Assembly (NCBI GenBank): GCA_903921965.1
Contig: CAIXSE010000454.1
Span: 1-8,990 of the forward strand
Origin: an uncultured Thermoleophilia bacterium
Lineage (GTDB): Bacteria > Actinomycetota > Thermoleophilia > UBA2241
Length of the DNA: 8,990 nucleotides
Direction: 5' to 3'
Shown here: positions 1-5,377 of the stretch, piece after piece
Position numbering within the stretch: position 1 is the first letter of the stretch
How the letters are laid out: the number at the start of each line of letters is the position of its first letter
The notes under the pieces: generated by a model
What the model was told of the DNA's origin: nothing
Database searches by the model: none
Seen by the model: the letters and a program-made list of their open reading frames with translations, nothing else
Translations under genes and position numbers: made by a program

Positions 1-278
1 CGCGGCTGGAGCTTCTGCGGCTCGAACCCCACGAGGAAGTCGTAGTTCAGGTGGTAGACGCTGTAGTCGGCGCCGGTGTACCCGATGAAGGGGTTCAGCG
101 AGTCGACGTACTCCATGATGCCCTGGCGGTAGACGACCGGGGCGGACGAGGCGGCCGGGGACGGCGCGGAGGAGCTCGCAGCCCCCGCGCCGGCCGGGGC
201 GAGGAGCAGACAGAGGGCGAGGAGGACGAGCAGCGCGGGCGCCGTCCGTCGCCGTGAGACAGCCGGGGTCACGGTCAT
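1..278 (-). CDS. ABC transporter substrate-binding protein, family 5 (N-terminal part, 3' end off window)
   Basis: Only the first 92 codons are present; the gene continues past the left edge. The ATG at 278 follows AGGAGG with a 7-base spacer. Residues 1-34 look like a Sec signal peptide: an Arg-rich n-region (RRR at 9-11), a Leu/Ala core at 14-27 and an AGA-like cleavage site near 31-33. The Cys at 23 sits in LALC, which is a poor lipobox. A Ser/Ala/Pro linker follows, then mature sequence with DSLNPF (59-64) and YHLNYDFLVGFEP (75-87). This matches the start of family 5 (peptide/nickel/oligopeptide) binding proteins. Those proteins capture a solute outside the membrane for an ABC permease, and the permease genes would be expected further left. 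The gene lies 48 bases downstream of the alpha/beta hydrolase on the same strand, so the two are probably co-transcribed. The substrate cannot be told from this fragment. Confidence 0.8.
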   Translation of the reverse strand, partial: MTVTPAVSRRRTAPALLVLLALCLLLAPAGAGAASSSAPSPAASSAPVVYRQGIMEYVDSLNPFIGYTGADYSVYHLNYDFLVGFEPQKLQP

Positions 279-326
279 GTCAGGTCCTCCTCGGTCGCGT
301 GGTCGCCGGCCGGCACGCGGTCCGGC

Positions 327-1145
327 TCACAGGTACCTCTCGATGAGCTCGCGGATGAACGGGTTCAGCACATCGTGCGTGTGGCCGAAGATCGAGCAGT
401 GCCCCATGCCCTCGAACAGATGGAACTCGGCCGTGGGACACAGGGCCGCCACCTCCTCGCCGTCCTGGGGCACGGCCTGCACGTCCTGATCGAAGGCGAC
501 GACGTGCAGGGGCACGCGGCACTCCGGCAGCCGTGCGGTCTGGTCGAAGAGCACGCACGGCAGCCACTGTGCCTCGAGCGAGTCCTCGGCCGTGTCGGTC
601 TGGTAGTACTCGAGCAGCTCGTCGCGGAGCTTCGGCCACAGCTCGCGGTCGCCGAGCACGCGGGCCGGGTAGTACATCGCCGCGTAGTGCGTCACGGCCA
701 TCATGCCGTCCAGCCGGCCGCCGGCGCGGCGCCACTCGATCTCGGCCATCTGGTAGTCCCACGTCCAGCCCACGCTGCGCGCCCCGGTGCCCATGGCGAC
801 CGCGCAGCGCAGCAGCTCGGGGAAGTCGAGCGCGACCTGCTGCACGATCCCGGCGCCGAACGAGAGGCCGACGAGCGCCACCGGCGGGTCGCAGGCCGCA
901 CGGATGAGCTCGGCGACGTCGAGGGCGAAGTCCTCGATCGGCCAGGGCTGGGGCCTGTCGCAGGTCGTGCCGCCCACACCCCGGGCATCGAAGGTGGTGT
1001 TGCGGAAGAAGCGCGTGAAGTACGGCAGCTGGTAGGCGTCCCATGACGAGGCCGTGCCGCCGGCGCCGGACACCCACACCACGTCCGGACCCTCACCGGC
1101 CTGCTCGTAGCGGATCCGCGCCTGGGACCCCTGCAGCATCGGCAT
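327..1145 (-). CDS. alpha/beta-fold hydrolase
   Basis: A 272-residue single-domain alpha/beta hydrolase, normal length for the family, with no signal peptide or membrane segment, so probably cytoplasmic. The oxyanion-hole region is VSGAGGTASSWD at 25-36. The nucleophile elbow GLSFG places the catalytic Ser at 95. The acid is probably Asp221 (AFDQD, 217-221) and the His is 249 in GMGHCS. All three triad positions are present. DARGVGGT (53-60) matches the usual strand-4 turn, commonly DxRGxGxS. The ATG at 1145 has GGGGGGAG six bases upstream; a second ATG two codons later is less well spaced. Family members cleave esters, lactones, amides or C-C bonds, so the substrate is not determinable here. 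The gene is followed by an ABC binding-protein gene and is divergent from an Lrp/AsnC regulator, which hints at uptake plus hydrolysis of a small organic or peptide-like compound (inference). Confidence 0.88.
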   Translation of the reverse strand: MPMLQGSQARIRYEQAGEGPDVVWVSGAGGTASSWDAYQLPYFTRFFRNTTFDARGVGGTTCDRPQPWPIEDFALDVAELIRAACDPPVALVGLSFGAGIVQQVALDFPELLRCAVAMGTGARSVGWTWDYQMAEIEWRRAGGRLDGMMAVTHYAAMYYPARVLGDRELWPKLRDELLEYYQTDTAEDSLEAQWLPCVLFDQTARLPECRVPLHVVAFDQDVQAVPQDGEEVAALCPTAEFHLFEGMGHCSIFGHTHDVLNPFIRELIERYL

Positions 1146-1219
1146 GGCACGCTCCCCCCGCCGCTCCCCTGTGCCCGCGCCGGCGCCGCGTGCACGCGCC
1201 GCCCTCGCGGCGATGCCGT

Positions 1220-1248
1220 AGTGTGCTGGCGCGGTCCCCGGCGGTCAA
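1220..1248 (-). promoter_or_regulatory. candidate promoter of the hydrolase/ABC operon
   Basis: On the minus strand TTGACC (1248-1243) is followed after 17 bases by CACACT (1225-1220), or after 18 bases by ACACTA. The -35 is five of six to consensus; the -10 keeps only A2 and T6. A start near 1212 would give a leader of about 67 bases before the hydrolase ATG. The -35 mirrors the one on the plus strand at 1296, which supports a divergent promoter pair. Confidence 0.4.
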
Positions 1249-1257
1249 CGGCGCTGC

Positions 1258-1270
1258 TTCCACTTCGGAA
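1258..1270. promoter_or_regulatory. 13-bp palindrome TTCC-N5-GGAA, candidate regulator site
   Basis: A perfect TTCC/GGAA dyad with a 5-base centre (acttc) lies between the two outward-facing -35 boxes of the hydrolase and the Lrp-type regulator. Lrp/AsnC proteins typically bind 13-15 bp dyads and regulate themselves and a divergent neighbour, so location and size fit. The short arms could arise by chance. Confidence 0.35.
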
Positions 1271-1295
1271 ACGGGACGGGCAAGGGCCGGGGTGC

Positions 1296-1324
1296 TTGAC
1301 CGGCGCCGCCGGCGCGGCGAGAGT
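1296..1324 (+). promoter_or_regulatory. candidate promoter of the Lrp/AsnC-type regulator
   Basis: TTGACC at 1296-1301 is followed after a 17-base spacer by GAGAGT at 1319-1324, a weak -10. A start near 1331 would give a leader of about 20 bases before the ATG at 1352, leaving room for the GGAG at 1342-1345. The spacer is a GC dyad (CCGGCGCCGCCGGCG). Confidence 0.35.
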
Positions 1325-1351
1325 GGCGCGAAGCACACCGTGGAGCAGCGC

Positions 1352-1816
1352 ATGGGCATCCGCATCGACGACGTGGACCGCGCCATCATCCTGCTGCTGC
1401 AGCAGGACGGGCGCATGTCGGCGCGCGACATCAGCCGAAGGATCGGCGGCCTGACCGACCGGGCGGTGCGGTACCGGATCGAGCGGCTCACCGGCTCCGG
1501 CGCCATCGCCGTGATCGCCGTGGTGAACAACGAGGTCGTGGGGTACCCGGTGCTCGGCGACGTGATCATCGAGCTGCCGCCGCACCGGGTGCGGGACACG
1601 CTGGCAGCCCTGGCCGACGACGAGCTCGTCTGCTACCTCGGGGCCGACCTCGAGCGCGGCACGGTGACGATCCAGGTCGCCGCCAGGGACGAGTACGAGT
1701 TCCACAGCTGGGTCGCCGCGCTCGTGAAGGAGGTGGACGGCGCGGCCCTCACCAAGAGCACGGTGGTCCGCCAGGTGGAGAAGGGCTCGGACCGCTGGCC
1801 GCCGCCGCGCGGCTGA
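1352..1816 (+). CDS. Lrp/AsnC family transcriptional regulator
   Basis: A 154-residue protein of the typical 140-165 residue Lrp/AsnC length. Residues 3-60 are the AsnC-type winged helix: IDDVDRAIILLLQQDGRMS, then DISRRIG and LTDRAVRYRIERLTGSGAI. The last stretch is the family's recognition helix and turn, often written S...VR.Ri..Le..GvI. Residues about 66-143 form the alpha/beta RAM effector domain. The family binds amino acids or related small molecules and acts as dimers or octamers on DNA. I start at ATG 1352 because GGAG lies six bases upstream and the protein then begins at the expected family N-terminus; the frame stays open upstream to 1043 but that part is not Lrp-like. A GTG at 1340 is possible but has no well-placed RBS. 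It is divergent from the hydrolase/ABC-binding-protein operon, its likely target, and ends inside a hairpin shared with the convergent tetR. Confidence 0.88.
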   Translation: MGIRIDDVDRAIILLLQQDGRMSARDISRRIGGLTDRAVRYRIERLTGSGAIAVIAVVNNEVVGYPVLGDVIIELPPHRVRDTLAALADDELVCYLGADLERGTVTIQVAARDEYEFHSWVAALVKEVDGAALTKSTVVRQVEKGSDRWPPPRG

Positions 1817-1831
1817 GCCGCGGGCTCAGCC
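1811..1831. terminator. bidirectional hairpin shared by two convergent genes
   Basis: GGCTGAGCC (1811-1819), a 3-base loop gcg, and GGCTCAGCC (1823-1831) form a perfect 9-bp stem. The TGA of the Lrp gene (1814-1816) lies in the left arm and the TGA of tetR (TCA at 1826-1828 on plus) is its mirror image in the right arm. There is no T-tract on either side, as is common for GC-rich terminators. Position and symmetry suggest termination in both directions; efficiency is unknown. Confidence 0.65.
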
Positions 1832-2461
1832 TTCGGCCGCCTGGCCGGCGATGCTCCCGGGCGGCGCCCCTACGGCGGCCGCCACCAGCGCGACGACCCC
1901 TTGCAGGCACGACCGCAGGACTTCATCGGGCGGCTGGTCCTCGAGACCGACCCCCGCGGCCAGCAGCGGCTGCGCGGCGGTGAGCCCGAAGAGCACCGCC
2001 CCCACGATCATGGCCGCGACCCGCGGGTCGAACGGCGGCGCACCCGGGGTGCGGTTCTGCTCGATCCAGCCGGCCAGCAGACGGAGCGGCCGCAGGGGTG
2101 CCTCGTCGAAGATGCGCTCCGGGGTGAGGCCGTCGAGCTCCGCCCGCAGCATGAGCAGCATCGAGGTGCGGCCCTCGCCGGTCAAGTACCGGAACGCCTC
2201 CATCATGGAGGCGAGCGACGTCTCGGCGTCGGCATCCGGCGTGGCCATCCCGCCGAGGGCCTTCACCTCGCCGAGCATGATCGCCGCGACCATCTCGTCC
2301 TTGGTGCCGAAGTACCGGTGCACCAGGGCGTGGTTGATGCCGGCCGCGGCGGCGATCTGCCGCACGCTCACGCCGTCCACGCCGTGCCGCGCGAACAGCT
2401 CACGAGCCGCCGCCAGGATCGCCTGGCGGGTGACGGCCGCGTCACCGCGTGGGGCTCCCAT
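1826..2461 (-). CDS. TetR family transcriptional regulator
   Basis: A 211-residue protein of typical TetR length. Residues 11-57 are the TetR_N helix-turn-helix: TRQAILAAARELFARHG, then VSVRQIAAAAG and INHALVHRYFGTKDEM, with the hallmark YF.tKdel-type end (Y50, F51, K54). The all-helical remainder (about 70-205) is the ligand-binding and dimerisation domain; its ligand cannot be predicted. The ATG at 2461 has GAGAGG about 10 bases upstream, slightly far. It is divergent from the MBL-fold/HXXEE operon and separated from it by 92 bases containing that operon's promoter and inverted repeats. The simplest model is a local repressor of that operon and possibly of itself. It could also act elsewhere on the chromosome. 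Confidence 0.92.
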   Translation of the reverse strand: MGAPRGDAAVTRQAILAAARELFARHGVDGVSVRQIAAAAGINHALVHRYFGTKDEMVAAIMLGEVKALGGMATPDADAETSLASMMEAFRYLTGEGRTSMLLMLRAELDGLTPERIFDEAPLRPLRLLAGWIEQNRTPGAPPFDPRVAAMIVGAVLFGLTAAQPLLAAGVGLEDQPPDEVLRSCLQGVVALVAAAVGAPPGSIAGQAAEG

Positions 2462-2490
2462 CAGAACACATCCTCTCGTCGCCGGGCGGA

Positions 2491-2519
2491 TTGTCGCGTC
2501 GCTCGTCCTAGGTTACATT
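2491..2519 (+). promoter_or_regulatory. promoter of the MBL-fold/HXXEE operon
   Basis: TTGTCG (2491-2496), a 17-base spacer and TACATT (2514-2519) give a good sigma-70-type arrangement, with the -10 matching TAnnnT. This is one of the few A/T-richer spots in the region. A start near 2526 would leave a leader of about 28 bases carrying GGAGAGG (2541-2547) ahead of the ATG at 2554. Confidence 0.55.
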
Positions 2520-2534
2520 CACCGCAGGGTGACC
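2511..2534. promoter_or_regulatory. inverted repeats over -10 and start site, candidate TetR-family operator
   Basis: Two nested dyads overlap the -10 and predicted start. GGTTAC (2511-2516) pairs with GTGACC (2529-2534) with one mismatch across 12 bases. TCACC (2519-2523) pairs perfectly with GGTGA (2528-2532) across 4 bases. TetR proteins usually bind 15-25 bp dyads placed so as to block a divergent promoter, so this is the natural site for the adjacent regulator. It is an inference from position and symmetry only. Confidence 0.45.
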
Positions 2535-2553
2535 AGCAACGGAGAGGGGCACG

Positions 2554-3909
2554 ATGGACCTTACCCGCAAGCAGTTCCTGGCAGGTACCGGCGCCGTCGC
2601 GGGCGGCCTGGTCGCAGCCGGCGCGATGGGCGCCCCGGGCTTCGGCGGCCCGGCCCAGGCAGCCGCCGCGGGGCGCGGCGACTTCCCGGTGATACCACCG
2701 ACCGACCCCACGATCATGCAGGCCGCGGCCAGGATGATGCGCAACAACTGGTACATGCCGGTCGAGCCGCTGGCCGAGGACGAGATCCGCGTCTCGATCA
2801 TGGGCAGCGCCTTCGTGCCGCGCGTGGCCCAGGCCGCCAACAGCGTGTTCATCGAAGTCGGCACCGGCCAGAGCTTCGTCTTCGACCTCGGCATGGGCAC
2901 GCTCACCAAGTACACGGCGATGGGCGTGCCCTTCACGCGCATGGAGCACGTGTTCATCACGCACCTGCACGCCGACCACATGAGCGACCTCGTGGCGCTG
3001 TACTGCTTCGGACCGCCGCACGGCCGCGTGACGCCGCTGAACATCTACGGCCCCAGCGGCCCCCGGCTCAACGGCGCCGTGTACACCAAGGAGGGCACCA
3101 AGGCGTTCTGCGAGAGCCTGTACGCGATGTGCTCCTGGCACCGCGAGGCCATGAGCTTCCTGTACACCGACCTCAAGCCCACGGCCGACGACCCCGACCC
3201 CGGCGGCGGCTACGACATCGCAGCGCACGAGTTCGACTACCGCGGCGAGGGCAAAGACGCGGTCGCCTACCAGGACGACGACGTGACGATCACCCACTTC
3301 CCCGCCGCCCACGACCGCGACGGCTCGGTCAGCTACCGGCTCGACTTCAAGGGCCAGAGCGTGGTGTTCAGCGGCGACACCAAGCCCACCACCTGGATGC
3401 CGAAGTACGCGAGCGGAGTGGACCTCCTGATCCACGAGATGGCCCTCACGCCCAAGACCTGGGTCGAGCACCAGGCGGGGCTGTACCCCGGCGACGAGGG
3501 CTACCTCGGCAACCTCGCCGGGTCCATGGAGGTGCAGGCCAACTCGCACACGCCCGAGACCGCGTTCGGGCAGATCATGGCCAAGTGCAAGCCGCGTCTG
3601 GGCGTCATCACCCACTGCCACTTCAACCAGGACACCTTCATCCCGGCGATGGACAGGGTGCGGAAGTTCTACGACGGTCCGGTCGCCTGGGCGATCGACG
3701 GCGTGGTGTTCAACCTGCGCCCCGGCCAGGACATCAAGCAGCGCATGGCGCTCATGCCGGACTTCGCCTGGGACGTCATCGTCTCGTCGTACACCACCGA
3801 CGAGGTGGAGCCGCCCAAGTACAAGGGCCCGTTCGCGCAGTTCAGCGACTTCACCATGGACCACATCCCGCCGGAGTGGAAGAAGTGGCCGGCGGACAAC
3901 GCGGAATGA
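2554..3909 (+). CDS. exported metallo-beta-lactamase-fold metallo-hydrolase
   Basis: A 451-residue protein. Residues 1-38 resemble a Tat leader: TRKQFL (4-9) with Lys in place of the second Arg, then a Gly/Ala-rich weakly hydrophobic core and AQA near 35-37. The mature part is an MBL fold of the RNase Z/arylsulfatase-like branch. It has HLHADH at 137-142 (the HxHxDH metal motif), His248/His253 as candidates for the next ligand, SGDT with the bridging Asp275, and SHTPETAFGQ (331-340) followed by THCH (353-356) as the last His motif. All the usual zinc ligands appear present, so it should be active. From memory it resembles MBL proteins labelled GntH-like in automated annotation; that does not imply guanitoxin synthesis, as no other such gene is here. 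Start: GGAGAGG precedes ATG 2554. The gene overlaps the next by ATGA and is divergent from tetR. The substrate is unknown. Confidence 0.85.
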   Translation: MDLTRKQFLAGTGAVAGGLVAAGAMGAPGFGGPAQAAAAGRGDFPVIPPTDPTIMQAAARMMRNNWYMPVEPLAEDEIRVSIMGSAFVPRVAQAANSVFIEVGTGQSFVFDLGMGTLTKYTAMGVPFTRMEHVFITHLHADHMSDLVALYCFGPPHGRVTPLNIYGPSGPRLNGAVYTKEGTKAFCESLYAMCSWHREAMSFLYTDLKPTADDPDPGGGYDIAAHEFDYRGEGKDAVAYQDDDVTITHFPAAHDRDGSVSYRLDFKGQSVVFSGDTKPTTWMPKYASGVDLLIHEMALTPKTWVEHQAGLYPGDEGYLGNLAGSMEVQANSHTPETAFGQIMAKCKPRLGVITHCHFNQDTFIPAMDRVRKFYDGPVAWAIDGVVFNLRPGQDIKQRMALMPDFAWDVIVSSYTTDEVEPPKYKGPFAQFSDFTMDHIPPEWKKWPADNAE

Positions 3910-4532
3910 ACTACGCAGCCGTCAACCGCGTCTGGCAGTCGGCGACGCTCTTCGTCGCCCCCCTGCTCGTCGTCCTCCTCGTCTGGTACAGGGACGACCT
4001 GAGCGTCTACCAGTGGCTCCTGTGCCTGCACCTGCCGCTGCTCATGTTCCACGAGGCCGAGGAGTACGTGCTCGCCCCGCTGAGCTTCAAGCAGTTCTTC
4101 AACCTCAAGAGCCCGTTCGGCTCGAAGACCGACCCGGACTTCCCGCTCGACGACGCCTACGTCTTCCAGGTGAACATCGTCATCGCCTACCCGGCCATCA
4201 TCCTCGGTGCGATCCTGGCGAACGTCGCGCCCTGGCTCGGCTTCTCCATGATCTGGTTCGAGCTCATCATCAACAACGCGATGCACACGATCCTCTTCCA
4301 GCCCCGGAAGCCGATGTACAACCCGGGGCTCATCACCAACTCGTTCGTGCTCCTGCCGTTCGGGATGGTCACGCTGCTCGTGGCCACGGGGTTCTTCTCG
4401 TGGCTGGACTGGGCGCTCTCGATCGCCCTCGGGGTGGGACTGTCGGCGGCCCTCGGCATGAAGACCCGCGGGCGGCTGGCCCAGCTGAAGACGACGCCGG
4501 CGCAGGAGGCGGAGGCGGCCGAGCGCGCGTAG
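3906..4532 (+). CDS. HXXEE domain-containing membrane protein
   Basis: A 208-residue hydrophobic protein. HEAEEY at 49-54 is the signature H-x-x-E-E. Further conserved-looking polar residues follow: NNAMH (123-127) and YNPGLITN (138-145), the pattern of Pfam HXXEE proteins. Membrane segments can be seen at about 12-28, 36-48, 88-106, 110-130, 143-162 and 166-185, with a charged Glu/Ala-rich tail. The clustered His and Glu inside membrane helices suggest a metal site, but the family has no established function. The ATG at 3906 overlaps the TGA of the MBL gene by four bases (ATGA), indicating translational coupling. There is no independent promoter, so it is the second gene of the tetR-divergent operon. 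It may be the membrane partner of the exported hydrolase (inference). The frame is open far upstream, but that part is only a shadow. Confidence 0.85.
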   Translation: MNYAAVNRVWQSATLFVAPLLVVLLVWYRDDLSVYQWLLCLHLPLLMFHEAEEYVLAPLSFKQFFNLKSPFGSKTDPDFPLDDAYVFQVNIVIAYPAIILGAILANVAPWLGFSMIWFELIINNAMHTILFQPRKPMYNPGLITNSFVLLPFGMVTLLVATGFFSWLDWALSIALGVGLSAALGMKTRGRLAQLKTTPAQEAEAAERA

Positions 4533-4545
4533 CGGCTCTCGGCCT

Positions 4546-5093
4546 TCAGCCCCCCTCCTGCGCCAGCGAGAACGTCGCCGCGACCGGCACGCCGCGGCGC
4601 AGGGTGTCGAGGACGACGCAGTAGCGCTCGGCGCTGCGCAACAGCCGCTCGGCGCGCTCGCCGCGCGCGTCGCCGGCGATGTTCACGCTGGTGTGCACGC
4701 GCACGGCCGAGAGGCCGACGGGGAACTCGCGGCCCATGGCCAGCGTGCCGCGCGGGTCCCAGTCGGCCTCGGCCCTGACCTCGAGGCCGCGAAGCTCGAT
4801 GCCCATGTTGGCCGCGACCATGCGCACCGTGGTCTCCTGGCAGGCGGCCAGCGCGGCCAGCAGGATGTCCGCGGGGCAGGGCACGTCGCCCTCGCCGCCG
4901 ACGGCGGGGTGCGCGCCGGAGCGCAGCAGGGTCGCCGGCGCGGACAGGGGGACGACCTCGACGTGGAGCGGGTCGGAGAGGTCGGAGGCGCCGCTCCACA
5001 CGCGGATCGTGCGGACGGCGGGTCGGGCTCGGCCAGGTACCGCTCCTTCAGCGGCGCCTGGCGGGCGCGGACGTCCACTCGGGACTTCGCCAT
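4546..5093 (-). pseudogene. OsmC/Ohr family protein, reading frame broken near codon 24
   Basis: The best start is ATG 5093, preceded by AGGAGG with a 6-base spacer. Its frame reads MAKSRVDVRARQAPLKERYL, like OsmC N-termini, but after residue 24 it runs into non-OsmC sequence and stops at 4683. The OsmC core continues in the neighbouring frame (PAVRTIRVWSGA onward) down to TGA at 4546-4548. Restoring one base near the GGG runs at 5020-5027 joins the halves into a 182-residue protein of normal length. It then carries both redox cysteines: Cys85 in AACQETTVRM and Cys159 in ERYCVVLDTLRRG. OsmC/Ohr proteins are dimeric thiol peroxidases that reduce organic hydroperoxides. The intact second half, with no stop or second lesion, suggests a very recent mutation or a base-calling/assembly error. 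A start at 5193 gives an open frame through the core but lacks an RBS and an OsmC-like N-terminus. It is convergent with the HXXEE gene, 13 bases apart. Confidence 0.8.
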
Positions 5094-5120
5094 CGGTCAC
5101 CTCCTCGCTCGACGGTCTCA

Positions 5121-5137
5121 GGCTTCCCCTGGAAGCC
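5121..5137. repeat. short hairpin GGCTTCC-CCT-GGAAGCC upstream of the OsmC gene
   Basis: A perfect 7-bp inverted repeat with a 3-base loop, about 17 bases upstream of the AGGAGG of the OsmC-like gene on the minus strand. It would fall in the 5' leader or over the promoter. It may be an RNA hairpin or a protein site; no function can be assigned. Confidence 0.45.
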
Positions 5138-5181
5138 GACCGGAAACCACGAGCGGCACACCCTCCGATCCGCGCTGCATG

Positions 5182-5205
5182 CTCGACCATCACCTTCTGG
5201 TCGAG
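5182..5205. promoter_or_regulatory. 24-bp dyad CTCGACCA-N8-TGGTCGAG, candidate operator
   Basis: A perfect 8-bp inverted repeat around an 8-base centre (tcaccttc), about 90 bases upstream of the OsmC-like start. The arm length, spacing and noncoding position fit a dimeric regulator. MarR-type OhrR repressors often control ohr/osmC genes, but no such regulator is in the window and the arms do not match a motif I can name. Confidence 0.4.
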
Positions 5206-5322
5206 GGAGAGACTACGCCCGGCTCACGCATCGCCCCCCGTGCCGCGTGAGGCGGCATCCGTGGCACGACGGGAGAACCGTCACCGTCGGTCGACCGGAC
5301 CAGCGCGGGGCGTGGCAGGCGC

Positions 5323-5361
5323 ACCGGGCGGGCCGTCGCCTGCGGCTGCGGCCCGCCCGGT
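5323..5361 (-). terminator. strong GC hairpin downstream of the IPT/TIG gene
   Basis: ACCGGGCGGGCCG (5323-5335) and CGGCCCGCCCGGT (5349-5361) are perfect 13-base complements around a 13-base loop, starting 17 bases after the TAG of the IPT/TIG gene. This is the most stable-looking hairpin in the window. There is no U-tract, so it may work as a tail-less intrinsic terminator or as a 3'-end stabiliser. It separates the IPT/TIG gene from the OsmC-like gene. Confidence 0.7.
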
Positions 5362-5377
5362 CGTCGTCTGCCGCGTT

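Noticed and set aside
280..1077. 265-codon minus frame and a 223-codon plus frame over the alpha/beta hydrolase
   Set aside because: Arg/Pro-rich or Val/Glu-rich shadows without family motifs; the overlapping frame encodes an intact Ser-Asp-His hydrolase.
1043..1351. N-terminal extension of the Lrp-type regulator by up to 103 codons
   Set aside because: The extension is Arg/Pro/Ser-rich, overlaps the divergent hydrolase gene and its promoter, and the protein from ATG 1352 begins at the usual family N-terminus with an RBS.
2461..3864. 467-codon open frame on the minus strand opposite the MBL gene
   Set aside because: His/Val/Arg-rich shadow typical of GC-rich antisense frames; the plus strand carries the full MBL motifs, signal peptide and RBS.
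1851..3905. Very long open plus-strand frame leading into the HXXEE gene (could suggest an 893-residue fusion)
   Set aside because: It runs antisense to tetR and out of frame over the MBL gene, is Arg/Pro/Ala-rich low-quality sequence, and the HXXEE protein has its own start coupled to the MBL stop.
3906..4532. Reading the MBL-HXXEE pair as part of a guanitoxin pathway because of GntH-like resemblance
   Set aside because: No other guanitoxin biosynthesis gene is present; the resemblance is a general MBL subfamily one recalled from memory.
5010..5040. Programmed ribosomal frameshift in the OsmC-like gene
   Set aside because: No classical slippery heptamer or following stable structure is evident, and OsmC genes are not known to be recoded; mutation or sequencing error is simpler.
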